A stretch of DNA of 64,000 bases from Lingula anatina (GCF_001039355.2 NW_019776032.1:62001-126000), one strand, 5' to 3'. Shown: positions 38,481 to 50,834, counted from the stretch's first letter. Notes: generated from the letters alone by a model not told the origin. Program-made: numbers and translations.

Positions 38481-39827
38481 CTGAAATAGCACAATAAATA
38501 TTACTTTTAGTTTCATAGATATAATAAGAAAAAGAAAAATAAAGAGAAAAAGAAAAAATTAGCTCACTGAGCTCTAATATGATATAATTATTATGTTACA
38601 TTTGTTAACAACTGCAAGCTACACTTGTACTACAAGTGATATACATGAAATAATAACAATATCAAAACTATCTGAAAATTTAAAAAATTACAAAACATTA
38701 CTACTACAGTCGAAATGAGTAAAGGTCTCATAAATGTAACCCTCTTACATCTGGACTTTTAATTAATTTTTGCACACTTTTTTGCTGAGTCATCCCATGT
38801 GTGTTCACGTGATGCAGACACGTTCTTCAACCTGTGACAATTACTCATGATACTATTTTTTGGCAGAACTGAATTATTAGTATTTCCCTTCCCTCCACAG
38901 GATTTAATTTTTTTTTATTTCTATAACTCAACTCTACTCTCAATGGGGCATTTCATTATTTTTGTGTCCTGGGCATAAAAATTTCAAACATATAAAAATC
39001 AACCAAAAGTAACATTTTCCGGAAAAAAAAGAGACTTCAGTGCGTGGGTTAAAAAAAGATTTACCTGTAATTTATGAATTCATTATTTTATAGAGCTTTA
39101 AACTTGAAAATTGTGCAAAATTGCACTACAGATGGAATTCTTTTTTTTTATTTTCTTAATTTTGCATATTTTGAAGGGAATAAGATTATCATACATTCAA
39201 ATAGTTATCATTTCTAAATTTTTAAATTAAAAGAATAATTTATATTGTCTCACAATGTCCTACTATAACCACCCCACCACCCCCCTACTGGTACCTCTCC
39301 CTTTATCATTGGATGAGCTTTTCTTAACTCTCAGGATCAGCCAAAGCAAACACTGTGTACAGTCTGTAGCATTCAAAGCCAAGAACGGAAAAGTCTATTG
39401 ACAAGCAAGGTTAATGGTAGACACGTTCAGAGATCAAACGTATCATCTTACCCCACAGTAAACATATGCTTCCCTCATTTATCATACTGAGTTAACTTTG
39501 GCATAAATTCAAACTTGACAAGCTTTTTACTAAAAAGCCATACAGATACTAAGTAGATTGAAAAACTGTCCAAGCGTAACTTTAAGATCAAATTTTCATC
39601 TTATCTGACACCAGATATATCACCAGTAGTTCATAAAATGAATTTTGCACCTGTTAAACAGCAAGAAAGATTTGCCTTGTTTCAGAGCCTTATTTAGTTC
39701 TTTTTTTAAAAGTAGACTACTACCAAGGGTTTTGAAGCCAACCAACATTTCGGTCTGAAAAGGTCTAGACCAAAATTGGGGCCATACACGTAGCTGTTTT
39801 GTAAAACTGCTGTTTCGCTTACAACAA

Positions 39828-39994
39828 CAGGGGCGGATTTAGGCCGTCTTCTGGGTCTTCCGGAAGACGGTCAGATTTTCAAGTTTACATTGATGGGTAT
39901 CAAATTTTTCTGTCGGAAGATGGTCAAAAATGGAGGATAGATCAACAAAGATAATTTGGAAGACTGTCAGAATATATATCTGGATCCGCCCCTG
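39828..39994. mobile_element. hAT-like MITE, CAGGGGCGGAT family, intact copy
   Basis: A 167-bp element begins CAGGGGCGGATTTAGG and ends TGGATCCGCCCCTG, with AACAA on both sides (5-bp duplication). Same family as 47501, 31540 and the copy nested at 19430-19567. Confidence 0.85.
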
Positions 39995-40699
39995 AACAAT
40001 CCTAGACATTATGCATACATACATACAGATGGGAGCAGATGGGTATTTTTTTTATAGGAATAAGAGAATTGCCAGTGAAATGCCAGTTGCATTAATGTTT
40101 AGTACCTGGGGTAGATGTGCCTAACTGAAAACTTTTGGTTATAACGTTCTTCCCAAATTGCTTTAACTGCGTGTTCTATACATAATGTTTTGCAAAGTAA
40201 AGTATCAGATTCAGTAAACCTTTTCATACTTTTTATCTAGGTCAATGACTTCACTTAACAACAAGGTTATCGTTTATGCAACTTAGTCTGCCCTTTTTGT
40301 ACTATGTAGACTCAGAGGCACCTCTTAGCTCATGTTTGCAATATAAATTGTTCACAAAAGCAAAACTGCAAAAATGAGAAGTCCCTCATAATAAATAAAT
40401 AAATAATAGGAAGAAAAATAATTTTAAAACAATTCTAGTATCCATGGTTAACTTATTTCAGCTGTTAAACAATGTAAATCCAGGCCAAAAAAAAAAAATG
40501 TAATATATTATAATATATAAATAACTAATAGCTGGTATCTAAACATGGTTAAAATTGTGTTTTGGCTGTGTTGATGAGTTCTGGCTGTATTTGTGTCTAC
40601 AGATACTGAAACACCAAACAGGATGATATTGTGGCACTGCAAAATTTAACACAAGCCACTCAGTCACGTATAGTATGCTAGAATGCAAAAAATCACATC

Positions 40700-40751
<52 letters not shown>

Positions 40752-41599
40752 AAATAAATAACAACTGTGCCTATTTTTTTACTTATACAGCCAAATCTGA
40801 TGGCTGGCCACCCTCCCTTCCCTCAATAATAAAAAACTTCAATGGACAAATAAAATTAAATTAAGACCATTCAAAGGGGAGTGCAAAAAGGTGAGATCTG
40901 TATTTACTGGTTTAAAGTCCCACAGGTACTAATAAAGTCATGTAAATTATCTTAATGGGAAGGTGAAAGTAAAACTATGTGCAAATTTATAGCCTTATTT
41001 AACATCCATTATTTAAGTAATTTACATGGAGAAATCAGGGAAAGGAAAAAAAACAGATTTTAGCTCTAATAACATTTTATGCTAAGAAACCATTACTGAC
41101 TTTATCCCAAAATTCTTAAATTCAGTATTAGAAATTTATTTTCATATATTTGTTTTTTAAATCATTCTTATCATTATCATCTTTATATCATTATCATCTT
41201 TTAATACTTGGGGGAAAATCTTCATAATAAATTGCTCACTGTCATAATATCACAGGTCAAATTCCTTATAGATCAATATTTATTAATCACAGGTCAATGT
41301 CCTAACTCAACATCACAAGTCAACATACAAGGTCTGCACCCTAGGTGAAGACCATGAGTAAGACATGCAACAAAAAACCACTTTATACAAAATGTTAACC
41401 TGTAATACTATGCCAACTAGTTACTAACAAATGGCCTGAATTATTCATTGTTACTGACATCAAGTTACTGCAAATATCAAATCTTACAGTTACATTACCC
41501 AACAACAGAGATCAAAACTGTTAGATATTTGACAGGCAACCATTCAAAACTTACCCACAAAACAACAACTGCTAAGGTTGAATTCCTCTGTCTACACAG

Positions 41600-42160
41600 A
41601 AAATGATCCAAGAACTGTAACAGCAATGTCAACAGCAATTCCAATGATTTTTTTACTGTTAAAGGACAACTGTGGACTAAAAGAGGTACCCGCACTGGAG
41701 CAGCATCCGTCCACAGATACAATTACAGTAACAGCAACGTCAACAGTAATTCCAATGATTTTTCTACTGTTAAATGACAAATGTGGACTAAAAGAGGTAC
41801 CCGCACTGGAGCAGCATCCGTCCACAGATACAATTACAGTAACAGCAATGTCAACAGTAATTCCAATAGTTTTCCTACTGTAAAAAGACGACTGTGGACT
41901 TAAAGAGGTCCCCACACTGGAGCAGCATCCGTCCACCGACAATTACAGTAACAGCAACGTCAACAGTAATTCCAATAGTTTTCCTACTGTTTAACAACGA
42001 CTGTGGACTGAAAGAAGTACCCACACTGGAGCAGCATCCGTCCACAGATACAATTACAGTAACAGCAACGTCAACAGTAATTCCAATGGCTTTCTACTGT
42101 TAAACGCCAACTGTGGACTGTAAGAAGTACCCACACTGGAGCAGCATCCGTCCACAGCTT
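41600..42160. repeat. Minisatellite, about five units of 108-117 bp
   Basis: Tandem units share ACAGTAACAGCAACGTCAAC, CTGTGGACT.AAAGA.GTACC and ACTGGAGCAGCATCCGTCCA, with 5-10 mismatches between neighbours. It produces overlapping open frames on both strands with a repeating peptide, which I regard as by-products. Confidence 0.9.
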
Positions 42161-43165
42161 CAACTAAAATGATCTCCTATCTTTCTGCCAAGGAAGATAA
42201 AGTTTCACCTATCTGACACTGCCAGGGGCTCTAGAAGGGGCGTTGAGACGTGAGATTATTAACTTTAACTGAGCTAGTGATTAAATGTGGGCTGTGACAG
42301 GTTCTCTTAATTGATACCTAGGCATCTTATTGTACAAAATTGTTTTTCAAATAAAATTTAGATTATTCTGAAGTGCTCATTAAAACCAGAGACATCTATA
42401 TTAAAACTGAGGCTCAGAACTAAAAATCACAATTTTTTTGGTGGGCCTAATTTTGGCCTTTATGTCCTTATTTGCTCTGATTTTTGATATTGATGATATT
42501 ATATCAGGACACTTTGAAGTTTAGTTTTGCAGGAAATTAATAAGCAATACCCTTCATATTTATAGCCATAATAATATCTAATGCTACAGTGACAACAAAG
42601 AAGATGTTCACAAGTTAATTAATCATAAACTTATCAAGTATTACTTATTAAATTAATAATTAACTCTTTATGGGTTAAGACTGTACAGTTCAGTTTGAGA
42701 AAATGTGTAACAATCAGAACTTCTAAATTCGTTATACACAGATATTATTAAATATAATAAATATACCATTTATTTTTCTTTAATTATGCGTAATTGTCAG
42801 ATATTACGGGTAATAATATCTCTTTATAAGGTAAGGATTTGATGTTTGTACTAAGTGCACCTGACAGCCAAGTTTAAGGAGAAATTATATTTCAGTAGTG
42901 GTATTCAGACAATTAATTTTAGACATTTTTTTATATTCAATTATATTTTCAACATTTTGTGGTCTATTCTCACACAGGTACAACACACACACACACACAC
43001 ACCCTCCCCTCACCGTGCACATTTAAATATGTAAACTGACGGGGTTGACTTTCAGAAGGATTCTAGTCTCTTCCATTCTATAGGCCCAGGTGGTCCCTGG
43101 ATTTTGTTAAAAGGGGGGCACAAGGATAAAACATAAGGGCATTCAGAACAAGTTGATCTGCAGAC

Positions 43166-43617
43166 TTAGGCTCTATTCCCATAGATTTTACATCGATCTA
43201 TCCCCGCGGGGAGTCTCACTAGATTACTTTCAGATGATCGGACTTAAATGTCCGTCCTGCCTACTACAAGCTGTAATAGGGTAATTAACTTTCGTGTCCG
43301 CCCGGCTGACAGCTATTTAGCGTGAACCCCCAGGGAGTTAGGTCGATCTAAAGTAGGTCGATCTAATCTATGGAAATGGGGTGTAGGACTTGGTTGCCAT
43401 GCCTAAATCGATCCATCTGGATTGGTCTAACTCCCTCGGGAGTCTCACTAAATTGCTATTAACTTAACCAGCTTAAATGTCTATCATGCCTACCGAATCA
43501 GCTAGGGGGTAAAGATAATTCCCCCTAGCAGCTTTACTAGACTTGACAGACATTTAGCAATTTAGTGAGACTCCCCAGGGAGATAGATCAATCCAAATAT
43601 ATGTGGGAATGGTCCCT
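43166..43617. mobile_element. Two adjacent CATTCCCA-family inverted-repeat elements
   Basis: 43166-43385 matches the 35664 element closely. 43386-43617 is a diverged relative with the same plan (CTCCCTCGGGAGTCTCACTA, then AGCTAGGGGGTAAAGATAAT, then GTGAGACTCCCCAGGGAGAT, GTGGGAATGG). Confidence 0.75.
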
Positions 43618-45287
43618 AAGTTGATCGCCTCCACATGCGCTATCCCTGCAGGGGCCTAGCAATTAAACCTTGGAGTTGTGATTTAATCCGTTTACTAGTA
43701 ATGGTGTGTATGGAGGTGGGGAGACCATCACCAGATTAATTGGCATTGCTTTTATGTGGGTCTGTTAGTCCCCAGCTCAACTTGTTCTCTGAATGCCCGA
43801 TTAATTTAGCAACACTTTGTAAGGTATTTGTGAAAATAAATCAGATGGTGGTGAGATGAGAAAATAAAATTAAGGCAAGTAGAAAACTGTCAAAATTGCT
43901 TAGTTTATTCTCCTTTTGCTTGCTTTATATATAGCATTGTTGTTCATTTGGGAGGGGTGGGAGGGGGGACAAAACCTAGAGAAGGCATTTTGTGGAAAAG
44001 TAACATCTTTTTTGTTGAAACAGGCCCCAGGGTTACTAGCAGCCAGCCTTTCTCAAGATAAACAGACTATATATAAGCCAAAGTGATTTCAAAAACAGTC
44101 GTTCTATCGTGGTCTTGACATACTCACTTAGTAAAGATATCACATCAAAACATTGTTATGTAAAATTTAAGCCTTTCTAAAGAAATATCTTGGTGTTGCA
44201 AGTACAGGCAGTCTGGCAGTAAGCATTTGGCAAATGCACTTACTAGTATACTGATTTCATGAAGTACTACTATAAGACAATATGAAAAAAATCTCTTGTC
44301 TTTCACTATAATTAAATATAATGATAATATATCCAAATGTTTGTTTAAGTCAATATTATCCAGCTTAGATTTGATTACAACAATCAAATTTCACAAAAGG
44401 CAACTTGAAGTCAGTTCAAGATTAGTCACCTAAAAAGCTAAATCACAAGATCATGTGGACTAACAAAGACCTTATGAGGTCACAAGATAACACCCTGTAT
44501 ATCAGGTGCCCTTAAGATCCAACTTCTCTATGCATTATCAGCAAGACCCTGCTGTGCAGTTTACGTATTCTGTGATACTCTGGGCCAGTAGGAGAAATGG
44601 ACTGGAATATTTTTTAAAGATCGAATAACCCTCCCTGTGCACAACTTTTGTCACAGACTGGAGACAACAGAACATGCTGTGAGCCCCAAGTGACCCGTGG
44701 AAACCAGGGTACAACAAAACTGCAGTCTAACTGGTGTGTAATTTCGATCAGCAGCTATAAATAAAATCAACAGAAAACACCTGTACAGGTGGAAATATAT
44801 AAGTTCACATTAGCATTGCTTTGGTTGGCATGTCATAATATATATATCCAGGAATATATCTACATTATATATTTTATATCACACTAAAGGGAAATAAAGT
44901 GAATGTGGAATTATAGTAAATCAATTATACAATCAAAGGCAATGGGGTTTCTAGCCCTCGAGAATTTTCCTGTGTACTGTAAGTGCGTTTTACTATCCAC
45001 CTTCTTGGTTTTATACATTGTATGTACGAGCAAGTCATGATGTTTCATATGTGCTGCTATTATTGTTCCTATTATATCAAGGCTTAATCAGTGCTACTTG
45101 CATTTGGCTTCGCTTTTCACTGTATGTTGAAGAAGAGACGGCTTCGTCAATCGCAGTTAGTATAGGCCTAATGTTCAAATTGTGTATAGCCTCAAAATGC
45201 ACTCCATTCAATAATAATAATATGATCATTAATAGAAAATTAAATTTTTATATCGATCTAACACAACAGGCTGTAACAAAGAGATAC

Positions 45288-45302
45288 CTCCTTGCGCTCC
45301 AT
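45288..45302 (-). CDS. Possible first coding exon (MERKE)
   Basis: On the minus strand TTCAACATGG has a strong start context (A at -3, G at +4). Five codons follow before a donor GAG|GTATCT, phase 0, which fits the exon at 38480. Being so short it cannot be proved from sequence. Upstream on the same strand an 11-codon reading frame (ATG at 45383-45381, stop at 45350-45348) could act as a uORF. Confidence 0.35.
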
Positions 45303-45552
45303 GTTGAAGTGATTGCTCTAGACTTGTTCGAGACAAAATGCCAACTGTCAGCTGCACAAATGAGGAATTCCCTCGTCCTCCATTTTATTTGACACGATTT
45401 TCCTTTCTTCGGCGTGATTAACCTAGTTTCATAATGAGGCTATTTGTACGTTTCTGTGAATAGCCTGCGCGCGACGCCTGTCAATCAATATTGAACGTGC
45501 GAGCCAGAGAATCGAGAGAGAAAAAGAGGTGGGGCGGGGGGGGGGGGGGGGG

Positions 45553-46110
45553 NNNNNNNNNNNNNNNNNNNNNNNNNNNNNNNNNNNNNNNNNNNNNNNN
45601 NNNNNNNNNNNNNNNNNNNNNNNNNNNNNNNNNNNNNNNNNNNNNNNNNNNNNNNNNNNNNNNNNNNNNNNNNNNNNNNNNNNNNNNNNNNNNNNNNNNN
45701 NNNNNNNNNNNNNNNNNNNNNNNNNNNNNNNNNNNNNNNNNNNNNNNNNNNNNNNNNNNNNNNNNNNNNNNNNNNNNNNNNNNNNNNNNNNNNNNNNNNN
45801 NNNNNNNNNNNNNNNNNNNNNNNNNNNNNNNNNNNNNNNNNNNNNNNNNNNNNNNNNNNNNNNNNNNNNNNNNNNNNNNNNNNNNNNNNNNNNNNNNNNN
45901 NNNNNNNNNNNNNNNNNNNNNNNNNNNNNNNNNNNNNNNNNNNNNNNNNNNNNNNNNNNNNNNNNNNNNNNNNNNNNNNNNNNNNNNNNNNNNNNNNNNN
46001 NNNNNNNNNNNNNNNNNNNNNNNNNNNNNNNNNNNNNNNNNNNNNNNNNNNNNNNNNNNNNNNNNNNNNNNNNNNNNNNNNNNNNNNNNNNNNNNNNNNN
46101 NNNNNNNNNN
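45553..46110. other. Assembly gap of 558 N
   Basis: Bounded by a G run on the left and a C run on the right, so the true junction is a homopolymer-rich region that stopped sequencing. All reading frames that cross it are meaningless. Confidence 0.99.
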
Positions 46111-46783
46111 CCCCCCCCCAAAATCCCCCCCCAAAAAAAAAAAAAAAAAAAAAAACATAAAAAATTAAATAAGCTCAAATGAGCCTACGTACATGCAAGT
46201 AAATGAGGCGTGAGTGCGATAAACAATTAAAATCTTCTTAGTTATGGATGCCACCTTTTCAAATGATATAATACCTGTAAACATCCAACAGCCCAAGTTC
46301 TCTTTTCACTATTATTATTATTTTAATTTTATTTATTTAATATTTGTTGGTATCCTTCCAAGATCTTCCGCCTAATGTATAATAATATTTATGCACACAA
46401 GCAATTGCGCAATCCGTTCCTGCATTTGTATTCGAAGTTTTTTACCATTTCTAATTGAATACTTTTTCAGTTCTAAATTACTGCCCTGTCCATTAAAGTA
46501 AAATGCATGAACTCTATTTTCGCATTTTGAAACTTTCTTCATTATGAGGACTGTAATATAGACTATTTCACGTAGACTTGGCTCACTGATGATATTGACG
46601 AAGCAGATTTTATGATAATGACCAGCAGTGCGTTGTTGTCAAATTGAACGCTAATTCTAAACTATACCGGGTCTTTTTAATTCCGCCTTGATTGCGACTT
46701 CCCTATTCTGGGGCCAAGTCGTAGTCGTGACGGAAAGTCATGCGTTATTCGGAATTCAAGCTGGTGACTTTCCGTCACCATGG
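46111..46783. other. Spacer with a 14-bp hairpin
   Basis: No exon is seen. GTGACGGAAAGTCA (46727-46740) and TGACTTTCCGTCAC (46765-46778) form a perfect 14-bp stem with a 24-nt loop immediately before duplicated copy A. Confidence 0.7.
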
Positions 46784-47500
46784 TTATGATGGCTTTGAGT
46801 TTTTTTGGCAGCTGTGCACTCTACCGAATCAAACATAGTTTTAGAAATTATTTCTAGACAAAAACAAATACATTTAACATACTATAATTCGCACCCGCGT
46901 TCAAGTATCTGTGTCCACGATAGCGGAGTTACCATGGAGCCGCAGAGGCTTTGTTGGAAGACTTCAGATCATATGAAAACTTTCTACCTTCTCACGGAGA
47001 GGACCAGTTTGAATGTACATGTATACTAGTATGTGTAGGCTATATCTGCAATTACAAGCGATAGCCCGGGTGCCGTACAAATGTATTTCATCCCGAGCCA
47101 CGCCAGTCCCTGAGCATGCATGGTCTTATCATCAACATATCAACATTGAACCTCATGATGTACACGAGGCCTTGTTTGAGAAGCCGACACGGAGCCTTCC
47201 TAGATGCTTTAATTTTTTTTAATGCTGAAATTTAGTTTGGCTTCCATTCAGGTAGATGGCACTATATAGTATTCCAAACCCCAGCGATTTTGCCAGCGAT
47301 TTTCCTTAGTAAGCTTTTACCGTTGATAAATCAAAATAATACCTTTGTTTAATGAAATTCTGTAATTAGGGGCATATAACTACATAATTAAAACATTTAA
47401 ACCCAAGGGACGGCACGGGATTGTAGTCCATACACTCGTGATCAACTCTGCCAATTTTCGTGATAAAATCTTGTTCATGGATGAAGTTACGCCCCATACC

Positions 47501-47667
47501 CAGGGACGGATTTAAGCCGTCTTCTGGGTCTTCCGGAAGACGGTCAGATTTTCAAGTTCACATTGACGGGTATCTAATTTTTTCTGTTGGAAGACGGTCA
47601 AAATTTGAGGATGAATCAACAAAGATATTTGGAAGACTGTCAGTAAATAGCTCTGGACCCGCCCCTG
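47501..47667. mobile_element. hAT-like MITE with a proven empty site in copy B
   Basis: Begins CAGGGACGGATTTAAGCC and ends GGACCCGCCCCTG. CATACC flanks both sides (47495-47500, 47668-47673). Copy B has CATACC once at 55171-55176 with no insert, which proves a 6-bp target duplication and an insertion after the duplication event, or loss in B. Confidence 0.92.
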
Positions 47668-47960
47668 CATACCGACTGCTATCTCACCTTAAAATAGAAT
47701 AGCGTTAAACTGACGATTAAAGCTTTGAGTTTCCTATACATATACTGTACATTACAACGAGAAATATAAAAGGCAATATTTTACATTTTCAATTTTTTAT
47801 TGTTGTAAATCAACACAAACATACGTGTAGATGCTTTATTGAATAATTAGATGCAGGAAAAATCTCGTTTTCGGTAGCTTGATAATTATAAAGGGTTACA
47901 ATATCCTTATAGTCTGGATTCAGACACTATTTTATATATTGCATCAGTACATAGAAACTG

Positions 47961-48090
47961 TTAATTGATAAATGTTGGTGTAATCCATGAATAAAAGACA
48001 GTGTTATATAGTGGTAAATGTTTGTCTTTGCTTCGTTGTTTCTCCACAGGAAGTTTGCAAATGCTCTCTCGACAGAAGTTTAACAGACAC
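47961..48090 (-). CDS. Alternative third exon of peptide gene A (uncertain)
   Basis: A TTTCTTTCGTTACAG acceptor precedes a 130-nt open stretch with phase 2, encoding CLLNFCRESICKLP and ending at TAA. It would follow if the GTGAGT that overlaps the stop codon of the upstream peptide exon (49426-49432 area) is used as a donor, adding three cysteines. The same arrangement exists in copy B. Copies A and B are nearly identical here on both exon and intron sequence, so conservation gives no independent support. Confidence 0.3.
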
Positions 48091-49128
48091 CTGTAACGAA
48101 AGAAAATTGGACGACCCCTTTTAGTAAATAGATAGCGCCACAAATGCCGCGTTTTCATTTTGTTAAGCTCCATGTTTTTAATCACTATATCAGTATCAAC
48201 TATAGTAAAAAAAAACATATTTTCTAAAGAAATTGAATGGCAAACAGCGTCTGACGTCTAAACTTTAAATAGGTAAAAACTACTTCCGTATTTCAAAATA
48301 CATTAAGATCGCTTCTCCCTATCCCTGTCTCTAATTCAATCTACAAGTTTGGATTGTCACCTTTCTAAATGCGCATTTACTTCCTTGTCTGCAGCACGCT
48401 GCGTTCGACAACCTTTTGGAGGGGCGTATCTTTGTAGTACGACTTCTCGGAGCTGTAAAACCAAGAAAAAACTCCAATAATACATGTAATACGTGCATAA
48501 ATCCAGACTAATAAATAGTTTTATTCGATTAATCCTTTCTTAACTTAGGGCAATTACTGTTTGATGAAATAAAGATATTGCGACAGTTTCTTTTTATGCA
48601 GAATTATTTGGAAACATCTTACTCCGCCTAAATCGGAAAGTCGACAATGTTAAGTCGATTCTGTGATATTGTTCTAAATACATTCCACAAATGATCTCCA
48701 TAACGTATGTACTTGACTTACAGGTACCTGTAGCTACTAGAAATGGGACTTTATTTGTCACCATGGCCACTCACAGTATATTGCTACTACGACATTCTCC
48801 ATTGTTTCAGTTAAAATGGAAGACACGATGAAAAGGTTCATTTTGATATTTCGCAAAGGGGAAACTAACCCGCTGAAATTCGTGAAACTCTTAGCTAAGA
48901 CAAATTTCGTCTTCAAACAACATGTCATGAGAACACAGTAAGATACACTGTAATCGACAGAAAGTCTAAAGAATTCTGGAGACCATTTGTGAAATACAGT
49001 GTGCTCTTTAAGTACCCTCGATTATGAGCATCATCAATTTCCACACGATTTCCTATTTTACCACGGTTTCCTCCCGGTTTTACGGTACAATTTCCCACTC
49101 AACACATCGATATATCCTACAACACTAC

Positions 49129-49134
<6 letters not shown>

Positions 49135-49178
<44 letters not shown>
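49135..49178. repeat. (TA)n microsatellite
   Basis: An expanded dinucleotide run in copy A; the matching place in copy B has only a short ATATAT. Confidence 0.97.
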
Positions 49179-49180
<2 letters not shown>

Positions 49181-49428
49181 TGAGTTTCTCATATAATATA
49201 ATAATAATAATGGTATAATTCTATAATGTATTCAATGTATAATATAGTTTCAAAATAAAGAATAAATGATGTTTGAATGAATGAATGCCTATGAAGAAAA
49301 CTATTGGGTGTTCAATTCAAACCCCGGCCAATACAGATCTAGTCTTGAACTCTATATGTGAAGCGTGTCTCTGTTCTGCGATCGACCAAACGTTTGTTGG
49401 CTCCTAGATCTATACGAGCAATCACTAC

Positions 49429-50834
49429 TCACATTTTACCACAGCGTGGTGGACATCTAAAACCGCCAGAAGATCCCCTTTTCATCCTCTGGTTGTCTAT
49501 CGCGCGTTTTACAACATTGAGGATTACATTTTCGCCATAATCACCGGCGTGTCTGAAACAGGGAAGTAAATATTTTATAATGTAATGTTTGTAATGTTGG
49601 TAACAGTATAAGACAATAATTCTACTAAATCCCATTCATTACACACACACAAACACACACACGCACATACACACACGCACACACACCCACACACACACGA
49701 GTATGAAAATATGAAAGATCACCTATCGAAAATCGAACTCCTTTCCCGAGCTTCCGTCTCCCTATGGATTCCACCTTCTCAGTTTAATTCAGTGTGTTCG
49801 CCATCTTGTAACAGTATTAGCAACAACTGATATCATTTGGCATTCAAAATGTAACTAAGGTCTCGTAAAAGGCGGTATATAGCCTGCATTTGTCAACAGA
49901 TTTTTATTGCCACCACGTTTCAATATTTCTACCGCAGTGCTTGGTAAATAACATAAAGCCTTTAACACTGGGCGGCATCCTCTCTGGGTCCCGAAGTACG
50001 GCCCCGTTTGAGAGTAAAAAAATAATACTTTACGTGCCAACAACTGCCCGATCGTTGAGCATTCATTCTGCAACAGAAGCGATGCTTGTGCCTCCTTTCT
50101 ACGATCTCAGAGATGCCAGTTTCATGGTCGCGCAAAGGACACAGAAAGGACGCCGACCACTCTATCTGGTGCCATTTAGACAATAAGGTAGTGTTACGGA
50201 ATGAGTTGTATATACGTTTGACCTTCCAAATACCGATGAAAATAATTAAATAAACATATGAGCAAACACTAAATCTCGAGCATCCACACTATTTAGCAAG
50301 AGTGCACGTGCATATCTACAAATAACATGTATGTTCATCGGTCTGCTACCAGTTTCTTGGTTGTAGCTCCAATTAAACGTTGAGCAAAAAAACGAATGTC
50401 GTACGTTTATACATTTTGCCTCTTGTTGCCTCTCACATCTGCGTGTAAATCTTACCATTATTCCGTTTATACTGTAAAATACCTATGTCCATTAGAACGG
50501 GTGATTTATGTGCCTATATATTCATATGTCACGTTAATAAATAAATACTACGGTTGAAAACCACTAGCCTGCTTCTTGTGGTCATCTTTTCGTCTCCAGA
50601 CGGTACACACTGATCAGTGAAGTAATAAAGGAGGTATATCACCAATTCAGCCGAGCTTGGAGAGTTACGACAATGGATCTTAGTAACAACTCTGAATTGA
50701 CTAAATAAACAACCAAGAAAAATCTACATATAACGTTAAGGGTAACTACGGATTAGATATTTAACGTACACATACCCTATGTCAGCTGCTGCAACAGCCA
50801 AAAAGAACAAGATCAACATAATTTCGGTCTTCAT
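49429..50834 (-). CDS. Small secreted cysteine-peptide precursor, copy A
   Basis: Two exons, 50834-50776 and 49552-49429, GT-AG, phase 2, giving 60 residues. Exon 1 has a short charged start (MKTE), a hydrophobic core IMLILFFLAVAAA and a cleavage-like AAA-D boundary, so a signal peptide is clear. Exon 2 has an acidic start (HAGDYGEN) and the propeptide block KRAIDNQRMKR ending in a dibasic site. The C-terminal peptide has two cysteines around PPR, followed by Gly-Lys, which could serve as an amidation signal. The TGA stop overlaps a GTGAGT donor-like word, so an extra 3' exon is possible. The intron holds a MITE shared with copy B. Architecture is that of a secreted bioactive peptide (antimicrobial, hormone or venom-like); I do not recognise the family and assign no activity. 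Confidence 0.65.
49955..50183. mobile_element. MITE in the peptide-gene intron (ACGCCGTCC family)
   Basis: Matches the better preserved element at 61335-61551, whose termini are CCCCCTTTACACTGGACGGC and its inverse. Here the ends are eroded (CCTTTAACACTGGGCGGCAT). It occurs at the same place in copy B (about 57745-57975), so it inserted before the duplication. Confidence 0.8.

Larger units (their letters stand above)
38481..45287 (-). other. Putative first intron with repeats
   Basis: No other phase-compatible exon was found. It holds a hAT-like MITE (39828-39994), a (TA)n run at 40707-40746, a 115-bp minisatellite (41600-42160), a (CA)n run at 42983-43001, and two inverted-repeat elements (43166-43617). 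Confidence 0.5.

Noticed and set aside
41578-42103. Repetitive proteins on both strands (TITVTAMSTVIP-type repeats)
   Set aside because: A 108-117-bp minisatellite without stops in several frames; units contain frame-changing length differences and there is no start or splice context.
45018-45392. 124-codon plus-strand frame with a hydrophobic start
   Set aside because: No domain, no splice partners, and it lies antisense to the more plausible first exon and uORF.
45429-46182. Long open frames on both strands across the N block
   Set aside because: They are open only because N codons have no stops; the flanks are homopolymer runs.
47013-47222. Conserved 69-codon plus-strand frame repeated at 54694
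   Set aside because: It is conserved only because it lies in the recently duplicated block; silent and replacement changes are too few to judge and no motif is present.
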